The notes: generated from the sequence alone by a model not told the origin. Positions 46,488 to 54,659 are shown, counted from the first letter of the stretch. The stretch is DNA of 64,000 nt from Sphingobium sp. D43FB (GCF_002312805.1 NZ_NMUA01000013.1:62001-126000), one strand, 5' to 3'. Numbers and translations are program-made.

Positions 46488-46668
46488 AGCGGACGCAACG
46501 CGCCTTTGCCAAGCAAGGGAATGATGGCCCGGTGAAAGAGCCGATTGTTAACGCAGCCGCTGGTTAACGTCCCATCGCGGCACAGCGCAAAATCCGGCAG
46601 GCAATTTTTAGCTTTTTGCCTTATGGGGCAGCGCAGGCAGCCCTCGGCTGCGGCTATAAGGTCTTGAA

Positions 46669-47628
46669 ATGCAGCGGCTCGAACGATTCAGCGGATGGAA
46701 AGGACGCAGCGCGGTCATCGGACTTGCGCTGTTGGCGCTGGCTGCGCCCCGTTTCATCACCGCCGCACCGCTCGACATGCTCGATGGCGATCAGGGCCGC
46801 GCATCGGCCGATCCTGCCGAAGAATCGGCAGCGAATTTCCCCGGCTCCGCCTTTTTCTTCGCACAAGGCGCGTTCGATCCCGTGCCGGGCGTCGAAACCG
46901 TGCAGAGCCAGCATGTGCTGGGCCTCGATGCGGTCAAGGCCGCCCCCGCCACCATCTTTCGCGGCCTCACCCCGCTCGACAGCTATCGCGCGGTCAACTG
47001 CCTGACCTCGGCCATTTATTATGAAGCCGGAAACGAGCCGGAAGACGGCCAGCGCGCCGTCGCGCAAGTGGTGCTCAACCGGGTGCGCAGCCAGCTCTGG
47101 CCCGATACGGTCTGCGGCGTCGTCTATGAAGGGTCCGAACCCACCGACTATCGCTGCCAATTCACCTTCAGCTGCGACGGCGCGATGGCGCGGCTGCCTG
47201 CGGCCGCTTCATGGAACCGCGCCCGCCGCGTCGCGCAGGAGGCGCTGAGCGGCACCGTCTATGCGCCGGTCGGCCTCGCCACCCATTATCACACGCTCGC
47301 CGTCCGCCCGGACTGGTCGTCCCGCCTGCATGCCGTGGCGGTCATCGGCGCGCATATCTTCTATCGCAATCCCGGCTTCAACGGCACGCCCGCCGCCTTT
47401 CGTGCAGTCTATCTGGGCCGGGAAACCCAGTCCGGCCCCGCGCGCCGCGTCTGGCCGACCCGCCCAGTGGCCCCCGTCGAACTGCTCGCCCCCGCCTATA
47501 GCGCCCCAGCGCCAGCAAAAGCGGCACCTGCAATCGGCTGGACGCCGCCTGCGCCCCAGGTCGATGACAGCCTGCCGGAATCGACGATCCGCCCGGAATA
47601 TCGCAATAGCGGCCGGCCGCTGATCTGA
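46669..47628 (+). CDS. SleB-type cell wall hydrolase
   Basis: 319 residues. N-terminal membrane anchor or signal (VIGLALLALAAPRFITAAPL), then a Hydrolase_2 (SleB) domain with LTSAIYYEAGNEPEDGQRAV (catalytic Glu in EAGNE) and ATHYHTLAVRPDWSS. These domains cleave glycan strands; in alphaproteobacteria such enzymes remodel peptidoglycan in the periplasm. The Pro-rich C-terminal tail is not part of the domain. Regulation is unknown; a GTTAAC-containing divergent region lies upstream. Confidence 0.85.
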   Translation: MQRLERFSGWKGRSAVIGLALLALAAPRFITAAPLDMLDGDQGRASADPAEESAANFPGSAFFFAQGAFDPVPGVETVQSQHVLGLDAVKAAPATIFRGLTPLDSYRAVNCLTSAIYYEAGNEPEDGQRAVAQVVLNRVRSQLWPDTVCGVVYEGSEPTDYRCQFTFSCDGAMARLPAAASWNRARRVAQEALSGTVYAPVGLATHYHTLAVRPDWSSRLHAVAVIGAHIFYRNPGFNGTPAAFRAVYLGRETQSGPARRVWPTRPVAPVELLAPAYSAPAPAKAAPAIGWTPPAPQVDDSLPESTIRPEYRNSGRPLI

Positions 47629-47686
47629 CTTTTGATGATGGCCGGCACCCTATTTTAATCTTAACAGCCGGTTGACCATCAAAGTC
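47627..47686. other. Imperfect inverted repeat after the SleB gene
   Basis: Arms of about 20 bp (GACTTTTGATGATGGCCGGC and GCCGGTTGACCATCAAAGTC) with an A/T-rich loop begin at the stop codon of the hydrolase gene. Likely a 3' mRNA hairpin or weak terminator. It precedes the candidate small RNA. Confidence 0.55.
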
Positions 47687-47732
47687 CTTGAAAAGACGCG
47701 CGATAAAAAGTGCAAATTTTTGACCCCGGTTT

Positions 47733-47758
47733 GGAACCAGATTTCGGGCTTGTGGGTT
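47733..47758 (+). promoter_or_regulatory. EcfG-type (general stress) promoter candidate for the small RNA
   Basis: GGAAC (47733-47737), 17 bp, then GGTT (47755-47758); the alphaproteobacterial EcfG consensus is GGAAC-N16/17-CGTT. Initiation would fall near 47765, just at the base of the first stem-loop. The first -10 base differs from consensus (G for C). Confidence 0.45.
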
Positions 47759-47765
47759 CTATATT

Positions 47766-47860
47766 CAGGACAGCAAATCTTTTGCCCCCCGCTCTTGCTG
47801 TCCAAATTTATGAGCCCGGAATGCTTCCCCCCCCGACGCGTTCCGGGCTCAACCTTTTTC
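47766..47860 (+). ncRNA. Candidate small RNA with two C-loop hairpins
   Basis: Two perfect stems follow each other: GGACAGCAA/TTGCTGTCC (47768-47776 and 47795-47803) with an 18-base loop containing C6, and TGAGCCCGGAA/TTCCGGGCTCA (47811-47821 and 47841-47851) with a 19-base loop containing C8. A run of five Ts follows at 47855-47859. No ORF with support covers the region, which is AT-rich compared to its neighbours. C-rich loops are typical of sRNAs that pair with G-rich ribosome-binding sites of target mRNAs. Transcription, strand and ends are inferred from the promoter and hairpins. Confidence 0.5.
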
Positions 47861-47901
47861 CGGGCAAGATAATATTTGAAATCATTATATTTTCCACCGC
47901 C

Positions 47902-47926
47902 GGAACGCTTTGTCGGGCGGCGGGTT
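47902..47926 (+). promoter_or_regulatory. EcfG-type promoter candidate for the entericidin gene
   Basis: GGAAC (47902-47906), 16 bp, then GGTT (47923-47926), followed by CTGA. Same GGTTCT -10 context as the promoter at 47733. Start of transcription would be about 57 bp before the ATG. Consistent with small stress lipoproteins in the EcfG regulon of sphingomonads. Confidence 0.45.
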
Positions 47927-47989
47927 CTGATCTGCGTCACCGGCATGGCGCAAACCAACCGGTCGCGAAGTTTCTCAAGGAGACGGTCT

Positions 47990-48118
47990 ATGACGAAGAA
48001 GATTTTCGCAGCCCTGCTGCTCACCGGTTCGCTGATGGTCGCCGCCTGCAACACCGTCGAAGGCGCTGGCCGCGACGTACAGAGCGCCGGCGAAGCGGTC
48101 GAACGCGCTGTCGACTGA
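47990..48118 (+). CDS. ecnA: Entericidin A/B-like lipoprotein
   Basis: 42 residues. Lipoprotein signal with lipobox VAAC (Cys in LMVAACNTVEGAGRDVQSAG), then the short, glycine/alanine-rich tail with GAGRDVQSAGEAVERAVD characteristic of entericidin-like small lipoproteins. Strong AAGGAG at 47978-47983 precedes the ATG. Followed by an intrinsic terminator. Expected to sit in the outer membrane; function in stress or cell lysis control is not established. Confidence 0.88.
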   Translation: MTKKIFAALLLTGSLMVAACNTVEGAGRDVQSAGEAVERAVD

Positions 48119-48155
48119 CCTGCACGATTTTCTGATTTGCCTCCCAGGCATCAAT

Positions 48156-48188
48156 GAGGTCTGCCCCCAAGGGGCAGGCCTCTTTTTT
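48156..48188 (+). terminator. Rho-independent terminator after the entericidin gene
   Basis: GAGGTCTGCCCC pairs with GGGGCAGGCCTC (one mismatch bulge), loop CAA, followed by seven Ts. Lies 38 bp after the entericidin stop and just before the convergent tatC stop. Confidence 0.9.
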
Positions 48189-48195
48189 TGCCGGT

Positions 48196-48975
48196 TCAGG
48201 CCGCCGCCTCTTCCGCCTCTTCACCCTTGGCCTTGCGCCGATCGGTGAACCAGATCGCCATGATCGTGATTTCGTACAGCAGTAGCAGCGGGATCGCGAG
48301 CATCAGTTGGGATACGACATCGGGCGGCGTCAACACAGCCGCGACAATGAAAGCCGCCACGATCATATAGCGGCGCAGGCCGATCAATTGCGCCCGGCTG
48401 ACAAACCCCGCGCGGTTCAGCAGCATCAACAGCACCGGCATCAGGAAGCTGATGCCGAACGCCAGGATGAATTGCATCACCAGCCCCAGATAGGCGTCCG
48501 CGCTCGGCAGCGCCTCGACCTGCAAGCCGCTGCTATTGCCCTGAAACTCCAGAAAGAAGTGGAACGCCGTCGGCATCACCACGAAATAGGCAAGGCTCGC
48601 GCCCATGCCGAACAGGAAGGGCGTGGCCAGGATGAAGGGCAGCAGCGCCTTCTTTTCCTTGGCATAAAGCCCCGGCGCCACGAACGCCCAAAGCTGATTG
48701 GCGATGATCGGGAAGGACAGGCAGAAGGCCCCGAAAAAGGCGATCTTCACCTGCACGAAAAAGGCTTCGTAGAGCTTGGTATAGACGAGCTTGCCCCCGC
48801 CATCACCAAAGGCTTCCTTGAGCGGATGCACCAGGATCGCGAAAAGCTGCTCGGAAAAATAGAAGCACAGCGCCCCGGTCAGGGCCAAGGCATAGACGCA
48901 TTTGAGCAGGCGACCGCGCAATTCGATCAGATGGTCAAGCAAGGGGGCCTTGCTCTCGTCGATATCGCCGATCAT
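48196..48975 (-). CDS. tatC: Twin-arginine translocase subunit TatC
   Basis: 259 residues with six membrane spans. Substrate-binding core of the Tat system. N-terminal LLDHLIELRGRLLKCVYA and the loop FYFSEQLFAILVHPL, then the late FGxGA-type helices are typical. Overlaps tatB by 4 bp. Confidence 0.95.
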   Translation of the reverse strand: MIGDIDESKAPLLDHLIELRGRLLKCVYALALTGALCFYFSEQLFAILVHPLKEAFGDGGGKLVYTKLYEAFFVQVKIAFFGAFCLSFPIIANQLWAFVAPGLYAKEKKALLPFILATPFLFGMGASLAYFVVMPTAFHFFLEFQGNSSGLQVEALPSADAYLGLVMQFILAFGISFLMPVLLMLLNRAGFVSRAQLIGLRRYMIVAAFIVAAVLTPPDVVSQLMLAIPLLLLYEITIMAIWFTDRRKAKGEEAEEAAA

Positions 48976-49424
48976 GCCGCCGCATCTCCCTTGGGAGTCG
49001 CGGACGCGTCGGCGACATAGGGCGGACCATCCGATGCCGCGACCGGTGCGGCGGCCACAGGCGCGGACTCTGCTACAAACGGCGGCACTTCCACGGGCGC
49101 AGGCACGGCCGACTGCGCGACATAGGGTGGATGCTCGTCAGCGGCCAATGGTGCGTCCAGCGCTTCCATCGCGGGCGCTGCGGTCTCAGGCGGATGCTCG
49201 GCCATGATCCGCTTATTCTGGTCGGCCCATTTCTTTTCCAGTTCTTCCAGTTCGACTTCGCGCACCATCGCGTCCAGGCCCGTGCGGAAATGGCGGGCCA
49301 TGCCCTGCGCCTTGCCGATCAACTGCCCCACCTTGTAGAGCGCGCGTGGCAAGTCCTTTGGCCCGATCACGATCACCGCAATGATCACGATCACCAGAAA
49401 CTCGGTGGAATCGATGCCGAACAT
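48972..49424 (-). CDS. tatB: Twin-arginine translocase subunit TatB
   Basis: 150 residues. N-terminal span followed by the amphipathic helix: MFGIDSTEFLVIVIIAVIVIGPKDLPRALYK has the usual Glu-Phe and Gly-Pro hinge (written here in two parts, FGIDSTEFLVIVIIAVIV and IGPKDLP). The C-terminal Pro/Ala tail is unstructured. Between tatA and tatC in the operon. Confidence 0.93.
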   Translation of the reverse strand: MFGIDSTEFLVIVIIAVIVIGPKDLPRALYKVGQLIGKAQGMARHFRTGLDAMVREVELEELEKKWADQNKRIMAEHPPETAAPAMEALDAPLAADEHPPYVAQSAVPAPVEVPPFVAESAPVAAAPVAASDGPPYVADASATPKGDAAA

Positions 49425-49450
49425 GGGACTGGTCTACCAGATTGTGCGAA

Positions 49451-49687
49451 TCAGACCTTGGTCTTGTCTTCCGTGGTCACGCTCGCATCCTGTTCGGACA
49501 CGCGCTGCCCCTCGATACGGCTGGCAGGCTTGGTGGGCGTGGCGTCATCATCGTCGGCCATGCCCTTCTTGAAGCTCTTGATACCCTTGGCGACGTCACC
49601 CATCAGGCCGGAAATCCGACCGCCACCGAACAGCAGCATGACGACCAGGAGTACAATGACCCAGTGCATCAGCGAAAAGGAACCCAT
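49451..49687 (-). CDS. tatA: Twin-arginine translocase subunit TatA
   Basis: 78 residues from the ATG at 49687 (GGAG eight bases upstream). Span [19 protein letters not shown] and amphipathic helix [18 protein letters not shown] are diagnostic. It forms the pore-like assembly of the Tat system. First gene of tatABC on this strand. Confidence 0.94.
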   Translation of the reverse strand: MGSFSLMHWVIVLLVVMLLFGGGRISGLMGDVAKGIKSFKKGMADDDDATPTKPASRIEGQRVSEQDASVTTEDKTKV

Positions 49688-49714
49688 TTTCAATACTCCA
49701 GCAAGCAGACCTAT

Positions 49715-50305
49715 CTAGGCCACATCGTCATCAGTTTCCAGAACGGATTGGCCGCCCAGACCCTCCAGCGCCAAATCCACCGGATCGAGCAGCCCGGCCG
49801 CGCGCAGATCGTCCACGCCCGGCAGGTCACGGCGGCTGCTAAGCCCGAAATGTGACAGGAAGTCTACGGTCGTCGCATAGATGAGCGGACGGCCCGGCAC
49901 TTCGCGCCGCCCGGCGGGCCGCACCCAGCCCGCTTCCATTAGCACGTCGAGCGTCCCCTTGGCCACCTGTACGCCCCGGATCGCCTCGATCTCGGCGCGG
50001 CTGACCGGCTCATGATAGGCGATGATCGCCAGCGTCTCCATCGCCGCGCGCGACAATTTGCGCGGTTCGTCCTTTTCGCGGCGCAGGATATGCGCCAGGT
50101 CCGGCGCGGTCTGGAAATGCCAGCGCCCGCCGCGCTCGACCAGATTGACGCCGCGCCCGGCATAGTCGTCAGCCAGCCGCGCCAACGCCGCAGCCAAGTC
50201 GCCCTCACCGACATGCAGCTTGAGGTCGGCAGGCGTCATCGGCGCTTCCGCCACGAACAGCGCCGCCTCCACCGCGCGCCGGAAATCGTCGGGTTCTTCA
50301 TTCAT
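49715..50305 (-). CDS. scpB: Chromosome segregation protein ScpB
   Basis: 196 residues. Condensin partner with winged-helix repeats; LIERGGRWHFQTAPDLA-like segment (here LVERGGRWHFQTAPDLAHIL) and AMETLAIIAYHEPVSRAEIEAIRGV are typical. Overlaps scpA by 4 bp and lies 27 bp before tatA. Works with Smc and ScpA. Confidence 0.94.
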   Translation of the reverse strand: MNEEPDDFRRAVEAALFVAEAPMTPADLKLHVGEGDLAAALARLADDYAGRGVNLVERGGRWHFQTAPDLAHILRREKDEPRKLSRAAMETLAIIAYHEPVSRAEIEAIRGVQVAKGTLDVLMEAGWVRPAGRREVPGRPLIYATTVDFLSHFGLSSRRDLPGVDDLRAAGLLDPVDLALEGLGGQSVLETDDDVA

Positions 50306-51075
50306 GCGCCTGCCTCCGGTGCCGCCGCGCGCAGATAGAGCGGCTGGAAAATCCCGTCCTGCTGCAATTCCACCCGCCCCTGCCGCGCCAGTTCCAGCGC
50401 CGCGACGAAACTGCTCGCCAGCGCCGACTTCGCCTTGGGACCGTCCAGATCTTCGGGCAGAAACGACTCCAGCCGGGTCCAGTCGATCGCCGTGCCGACC
50501 AGCGCGCCGACGCGCTGGATCGCTTCGTCCAGCGTCATCACTGGTCGCCGCGCGATGGTGTGAACGACCGGCCGTGTGCGCGCGCGAATCTGGCCATAGG
50601 TCTGAATGAGGTCATAGAGGCTGGCCCGCCACTGCGTCTTGCGCACCAGCCGCAGCCCTTCGGGCTTGCGCCGCACGAACACATCGCGCCCGATCCGGTC
50701 CCGCGCCATCAGCCGGGCAGCGGCATCGCGCATCGCGTTCAGGCGCTGCAACCGCAATTGCAGGCGCAGCGCCATCTCCTCAGGACTGGGATCGGGCTGT
50801 TCCTGCCGGGGCAGCAGCAGCGAGGATTTCAGATAGGCGAGCCACGCCGCCATCACCAGATAATCGGCCGCCAGTTCCAGCTTCAATTCCCGCGCGCCAT
50901 CGATGAAGGCGAGATATTGTTCGGTCAGTTCCAGGATCGAAATCTCGCGCAGGTCGACCTTCTGCCCGCGCGCCAGCGTCAGCAACAGGTCGAGCGGCCC
51001 TTCCCAATGGTCGAAGCTGACGGTCAATATGTCCGGGCCGGGGATGACCGGCGACGCGAACATATCCTCGCTCAC
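50302..51075 (-). CDS. scpA: Chromosome segregation protein ScpA
   Basis: 257 residues. Kleisin subunit; the N-terminal SFDHWEGPLDLLLTLARGQKVDL motif and the EYLVMAAWLAYLKSSLLLP-like region (here ADYLVMAAWLAYLKSSLLLP) are diagnostic. A GTG start at 51075 overlaps the glmS stop; an internal ATG four codons later (51063) is an alternative start. Confidence 0.93.
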   Translation of the reverse strand: MSEDMFASPVIPGPDILTVSFDHWEGPLDLLLTLARGQKVDLREISILELTEQYLAFIDGARELKLELAADYLVMAAWLAYLKSSLLLPRQEQPDPSPEEMALRLQLRLQRLNAMRDAAARLMARDRIGRDVFVRRKPEGLRLVRKTQWRASLYDLIQTYGQIRARTRPVVHTIARRPVMTLDEAIQRVGALVGTAIDWTRLESFLPEDLDGPKAKSALASSFVAALELARQGRVELQQDGIFQPLYLRAAAPEAGA

Positions 51076-52895
51076 TCCACCGTCACCGACTTGGCGAGGT
51101 TGCGCGGCTGATCGACATCGGTCCCCTTGGCGACCGCGACATGATAGGCCAGCAACTGCACCGGCACCGCATAGACGAGCGGCGCGATCAGCGGATGCAC
51201 TTTGGGCATTTCGATCGTCGCCATGCAGCCCTCACCAGCCAGCGCGATGCCTTCGGCATCGGAAATCAGCACCACCTTGCCGCCGCGCGCCTGCACTTCC
51301 TGCATGTTGCTCACGGTCTTTTCGAACAAAGGCCCGCTCGGCGCGATGACGATCACCGGCACCAGTTCGTCGATCAGCGCGATCGGCCCATGTTTCATCT
51401 CGCCAGCGGCATAGCCTTCGGCATGGATATAGCTGATTTCCTTGAGCTTGAGCGCCCCTTCCAGCGCCATCGGATAATCCGGGCCACGACCCAGATACAG
51501 CACGTCGCGCGCGGGTGCGATCAGATGCGCCATCGCCTCGATCTGGCCGTCGCGGCTGAGCGCCTCGTTCAACGCCGCCGGCGCTTCGGACAGATGCCAG
51601 ACGATCTCGGCCTCTTCCTCAGGGGTCAACTTGCCCTTGGCCCGTGCCAGATTGGCCGCCAGCGCCGCCAGCACCGCCAATTGGCAGGTGAACGCCTTGG
51701 TCGAAGCGACGCCGATCTCCGGCCCGGCATGGGTAGGCAGCAACAGGTCGGCCTCACGCGCCATCGAGCTGGTGGGGACATTGACCACCACCGCGATGAT
51801 CTGCCCCTCTGCCCTCGCATGGCGCAGCGCCGCCAGCGTATCCGCCGTCTCGCCCGACTGGCTGATGAACAGCGCCAGCCCGCCCGGCTCCAGCACCGGG
51901 TCGCGATAACGGAACTCGCTCGCCACATCGATGTCGACGGCGACGCGCGCGAATTTCTCGAACCAATATTTGGCCACCAGACCGGCATAGTAACTGGTGC
52001 CGCAGGCGACGATGGTGATGCGCTTCACCTGACCCAGGTCGAAATCCATGTCGGGCATGGCGACCTCATTCTCCATCCGACGCAGATAAGCGCGCAGCGT
52101 CTGGGCGACGACCACCGGCTGCTCGAAAATCTCCTTCTGCATGAAGTGGCGATGGTTGCCCTTGTCGATCATCGCTCCCGACACGCCGGACAGCGTCACC
52201 GGCCGTTCGACCGGCTGATTATCCTTGTCGAAAATCTCCGCGCCTTGAGCTGTGATGACGACCCAGTCGCCCTCTTCCAGATAGGCGATCTTCTGCGTCA
52301 ACGGTGCCAGTGCCAGTGCATCGGACCCCAAATAGGTCTCGGCATCGCCATAGCCCACGACCAGCGGCGACCCCAGCCGCGCGCCGATCAGCATGTCGGG
52401 ATGGCTGCGGAACAATATGGCCAGCGCGAACGCGCCATGCAGGCGCGGCAAGACCTGCGCGACGGCATCGCGCGGCGACACGCCCTGCTCCACCAGTTCG
52501 CTCACCAGATGCGCGACCACCTCGGTATCGGTCTGGCTATCGAAGATGCGTCCGCGCGCCATGAGTTCGGCACGCAGCGGCTTGAAATTCTCGATAATGC
52601 CATTGTGGACCAGCGCCACTTCGCGCGTCGCATGGGGATGCGCGTTGCTCGTCGTCGGCGCGCCATGCGTTGCCCAGCGGGTATGAGCGATGCCCGTGGT
52701 GCCGGGCAGCGGCTCGTCGCGCAATTCGGTCACCAGATTGGCGAGCTTGCCTTCCGCCCGCCGCCGCTCGATCGCGCCGTCATGGACGGTAGCGACACCC
52801 GCGCTGTCATAGCCGCGATATTCCAGCCGCTTCAATCCATCGACCAGCCGCTCCGCCACGTCGTCCCTGCCGATGATACCGATAATGCCGCACAT
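51072..52895 (-). CDS. glmS: Glucosamine--fructose-6-phosphate aminotransferase
   Basis: 607 residues. The N-terminal Cys (C2, MCGIIGIIGR) is the glutaminase nucleophile, followed by two SIS sugar-phosphate domains (SQSGETADTLAALRHAR and HAEGYAAGEMKHGPIALI). Makes glucosamine-6-phosphate, the entry to UDP-GlcNAc for peptidoglycan and LPS. Overlaps scpA at its 3' end. Confidence 0.96.
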   Translation of the reverse strand: MCGIIGIIGRDDVAERLVDGLKRLEYRGYDSAGVATVHDGAIERRRAEGKLANLVTELRDEPLPGTTGIAHTRWATHGAPTTSNAHPHATREVALVHNGIIENFKPLRAELMARGRIFDSQTDTEVVAHLVSELVEQGVSPRDAVAQVLPRLHGAFALAILFRSHPDMLIGARLGSPLVVGYGDAETYLGSDALALAPLTQKIAYLEEGDWVVITAQGAEIFDKDNQPVERPVTLSGVSGAMIDKGNHRHFMQKEIFEQPVVVAQTLRAYLRRMENEVAMPDMDFDLGQVKRITIVACGTSYYAGLVAKYWFEKFARVAVDIDVASEFRYRDPVLEPGGLALFISQSGETADTLAALRHARAEGQIIAVVVNVPTSSMAREADLLLPTHAGPEIGVASTKAFTCQLAVLAALAANLARAKGKLTPEEEAEIVWHLSEAPAALNEALSRDGQIEAMAHLIAPARDVLYLGRGPDYPMALEGALKLKEISYIHAEGYAAGEMKHGPIALIDELVPVIVIAPSGPLFEKTVSNMQEVQARGGKVVLISDAEGIALAGEGCMATIEMPKVHPLIAPLVYAVPVQLLAYHVAVAKGTDVDQPRNLAKSVTVE

Positions 52896-52910
52896 GTGCC
52901 GGAGAGCCTT

Positions 52911-53291
52911 TCAGAGGATATAGGGAACGCGAATGCCCGGCATCTCTGCCGGAAAATCCTTAATATTGCGGGTCACCAACACGCGGCCGCGCAATTGCGC
53001 CGTGGCCAGGATGATGGCGTCCATCGCTTTGAGCCGACCGCGTTCGCGGCGCAAGGCCGCCGCGCGTCGGCCGACTTCCGCGTCGATCTCGTCGACCCCG
53101 AAACCGGACAATAAAGTTTCCGCCCGCCACAGCCCGTCGCCCACGCCCTTCGACATCACTTCGATCCAGACCGCCCGGCTGATCCATGCCCGCGCGCCAA
53201 AATCGGTCGCGCGATCAATCTCCGCGCGCGCCGGTGGAAAGCCCGCCAGCGCATCGATGATGATGTTGGTATCGAAACTAAATCCGCTCAC
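52911..53291 (-). CDS. vapC: PIN-domain toxin (VapC family)
   Basis: 126 residues. Catalytic acids of the PIN nuclease fold are D7 (FSFDTNIIIDAL), E44 (WIEV) and D91 (MDAIILATA), followed by N109/D112. Family members cleave RNA, often tRNA or rRNA. Overlaps the antitoxin gene (53288-53291). Confidence 0.85.
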   Translation of the reverse strand: MSGFSFDTNIIIDALAGFPPARAEIDRATDFGARAWISRAVWIEVMSKGVGDGLWRAETLLSGFGVDEIDAEVGRRAAALRRERGRLKAMDAIILATAQLRGRVLVTRNIKDFPAEMPGIRVPYIL

Positions 53292-53662
53292 CGGGACGCC
53301 GGCTTTTGAGAGCCGGGATAGTTGCCCGCCACCATATCGAGATAGATTTGGCGCTGGCGATCATCCTCCGCGTCGAACAAGTCAGGGAACTCCGCCTTGG
53401 TGTCTTCGTAGTCGTCGTCCCAGGGCCGGGTCGATGAGGCCCGCTCCCGCCGCTGCCACGCGACCGCGTCGCCAATATCGACACTCTCTTTCCATGCGCC
53501 AAAGCCAATATCGAGCCATTTCTTGGTGGTCACAGACTCCGTTTCCACGCGGTAATCCCGCACCGCCTCCCGCAACACGGCCGCGCGCGACTTGCCCTGC
53601 TCGCGGGCCAGTTGGTCGAGCCATTTGACGTCTTCGTCGGGAATATCGGCCAGGAAGCGCAT
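53288..53662 (-). CDS. vapB: Ribbon-helix-helix antitoxin
   Basis: 124 residues. An N-terminal RHH (CopG/MetJ-like) DNA-binding domain (MRFLADIPDEDVKWLDQLAREQG) followed by a C-terminal tail that should bind the toxin. Longer than typical VapB antitoxins (~80). No ribosome-binding site precedes the ATG (see the promoter entry). The start overlaps nothing upstream; toxin gene overlaps its end. Confidence 0.75.
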   Translation of the reverse strand: MRFLADIPDEDVKWLDQLAREQGKSRAAVLREAVRDYRVETESVTTKKWLDIGFGAWKESVDIGDAVAWQRRERASSTRPWDDDYEDTKAEFPDLFDAEDDRQRQIYLDMVAGNYPGSQKPASR

Positions 53663-53669
53663 GATGATA

Positions 53670-53699
53670 GATTGATATCATATCATGATATCATGTCAA
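53670..53699 (-). promoter_or_regulatory. Promoter and operator of the toxin-antitoxin pair
   Basis: Minus strand: TTGACA (53699-53694), 16 bp, TATCAA (53677-53672), leaving only about ten bases to the ATG. Two TGATATCAT units (53673-53681 and 53686-53694) lie in the spacer, 13 bp apart; the second lies in the perfect palindrome CATGATATCATG. This placement suggests autoregulation by the antitoxin and a leaderless transcript. Confidence 0.5.
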
Positions 53700-53707
53700 C
53701 AGGCGTC

Positions 53708-54562
53708 TCACTGTGGCCGGACAGTGATCAGCCAGATGTCCGGCGGTGCCAGCATCCGAATCGGCAATCCGCTGGTTCCGACCCCGCCCGCCACGATCAT
53801 CGTCCTGGCCCCGTCGCGATACAGGCCGCAGGCATAGCGGGTGCCATATTTCGACGGGACGTAGACGATTCCGGCAAAGGGCAGCGCTACCTGCCCGCAA
53901 TGGGTATGCCCCACCAGCGTCAGCGACGGCACATCGGGCAAAGCCGGAAACACATCCGGCCCGTGCGACAGGATCAGCGGCGCACCGCCCACCCGCGCCA
54001 TCGCCGCCAGCGTCGCGGGCAGGTCGATCCTGTGCGTATAGACATCCTGCAACCCGCCGATCGCCAGCGGCCCGCGCCGCACCGCGCCATCCTGCAACAG
54101 GGTGATGCCCATGCGCGCAAAGGCCGCCTGCCAGTCCGCACCGCTCAGCGCGCGGCGGTTCTTCTTACTGCGGCTATCATGATTGCCCAGCACCGCGACG
54201 ACACCCAGAGGTGCGCGCAGTCCCGCAAAGGACGCGATGCTCGCCCGCGCATCATAGGTCGCCCCGCCCTTGGCATCGCCGATATAATCGCCGCCCAGCA
54301 GGATGAGATCAGGCTTGAGCGCATTGATCTGCGCCACGATCCGCGCCATCCGCGCCGGGCTATTGTCCGGCCCTGACAAATGCGTGTCGGTCAGCAGGGC
54401 AACGGTGACGGGGGCACGCGGCGCATCGGCGGGAAAGGGCAATGCCACCTCCGCCCGCCGCACCACCGGCATGGCGCGCGCATTGAGGATGAGCCAGCCG
54501 ACAAAGGCCGCCGCCAGCACAAACAGACCAAGCAACGCCCGAAATATCGTGGTCACTCTCAT
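53708..54562 (-). CDS. Membrane-anchored metallophosphatase (YkuE-like)
   Basis: 284 residues with one N-terminal span. Calcineurin-type metal-binding motifs occur in order: LTDTHL, GGDYIGD, GNHDS, LSHGPDVFP and GHTHCGQ. This motif set is shared with YkuE/LpxG-type phosphodiesterases that act on lipid or cell-envelope substrates. The periplasmic side is predicted from the N-terminal anchor. No partner gene is obvious. Confidence 0.85.
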   Translation of the reverse strand: MRVTTIFRALLGLFVLAAAFVGWLILNARAMPVVRRAEVALPFPADAPRAPVTVALLTDTHLSGPDNSPARMARIVAQINALKPDLILLGGDYIGDAKGGATYDARASIASFAGLRAPLGVVAVLGNHDSRSKKNRRALSGADWQAAFARMGITLLQDGAVRRGPLAIGGLQDVYTHRIDLPATLAAMARVGGAPLILSHGPDVFPALPDVPSLTLVGHTHCGQVALPFAGIVYVPSKYGTRYACGLYRDGARTMIVAGGVGTSGLPIRMLAPPDIWLITVRPQ

Positions 54563-54571
54563 CCCGCCAAT

Positions 54572-54650
54572 CCGTGCTCCTGCGCAAGCAGGAGCCCAGG
54601 GTCGAACGACCTGCCCTGCATCCTAGGCTCCTGCTTTCGCAGGAGCACGG
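54572..54650. repeat. REP-type palindromic repeat (class E) between glmU and the metallophosphatase gene
   Basis: Ends are CCGTGCTCCTGCGCAAGCAG and the inverted CTGCTTTCGCAGGAGCACGG. Lies in the 97-bp gap downstream of glmU. Confidence 0.85.
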
Positions 54651-54659
54651 AAAGGTCAC

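Noticed and set aside
46546..46567. Pair of GTTAAC sites upstream of the SleB gene as a CtrA box
   Set aside because: The spacing between TTAA halves (start-to-start 16 bp) does not match the usual TTAA-N7-TTAA.
47650..48054. 134-codon minus-strand frame over the sRNA region
   Set aside because: No ribosome-binding site, no homology features, and it overlaps the entericidin gene and the stem-loops.
51141..53114. 657-codon open frame on the plus strand across glmS
   Set aside because: It lies antisense to glmS and vapC, is Arg/His-rich and has no domain; it is a GC-bias shadow.
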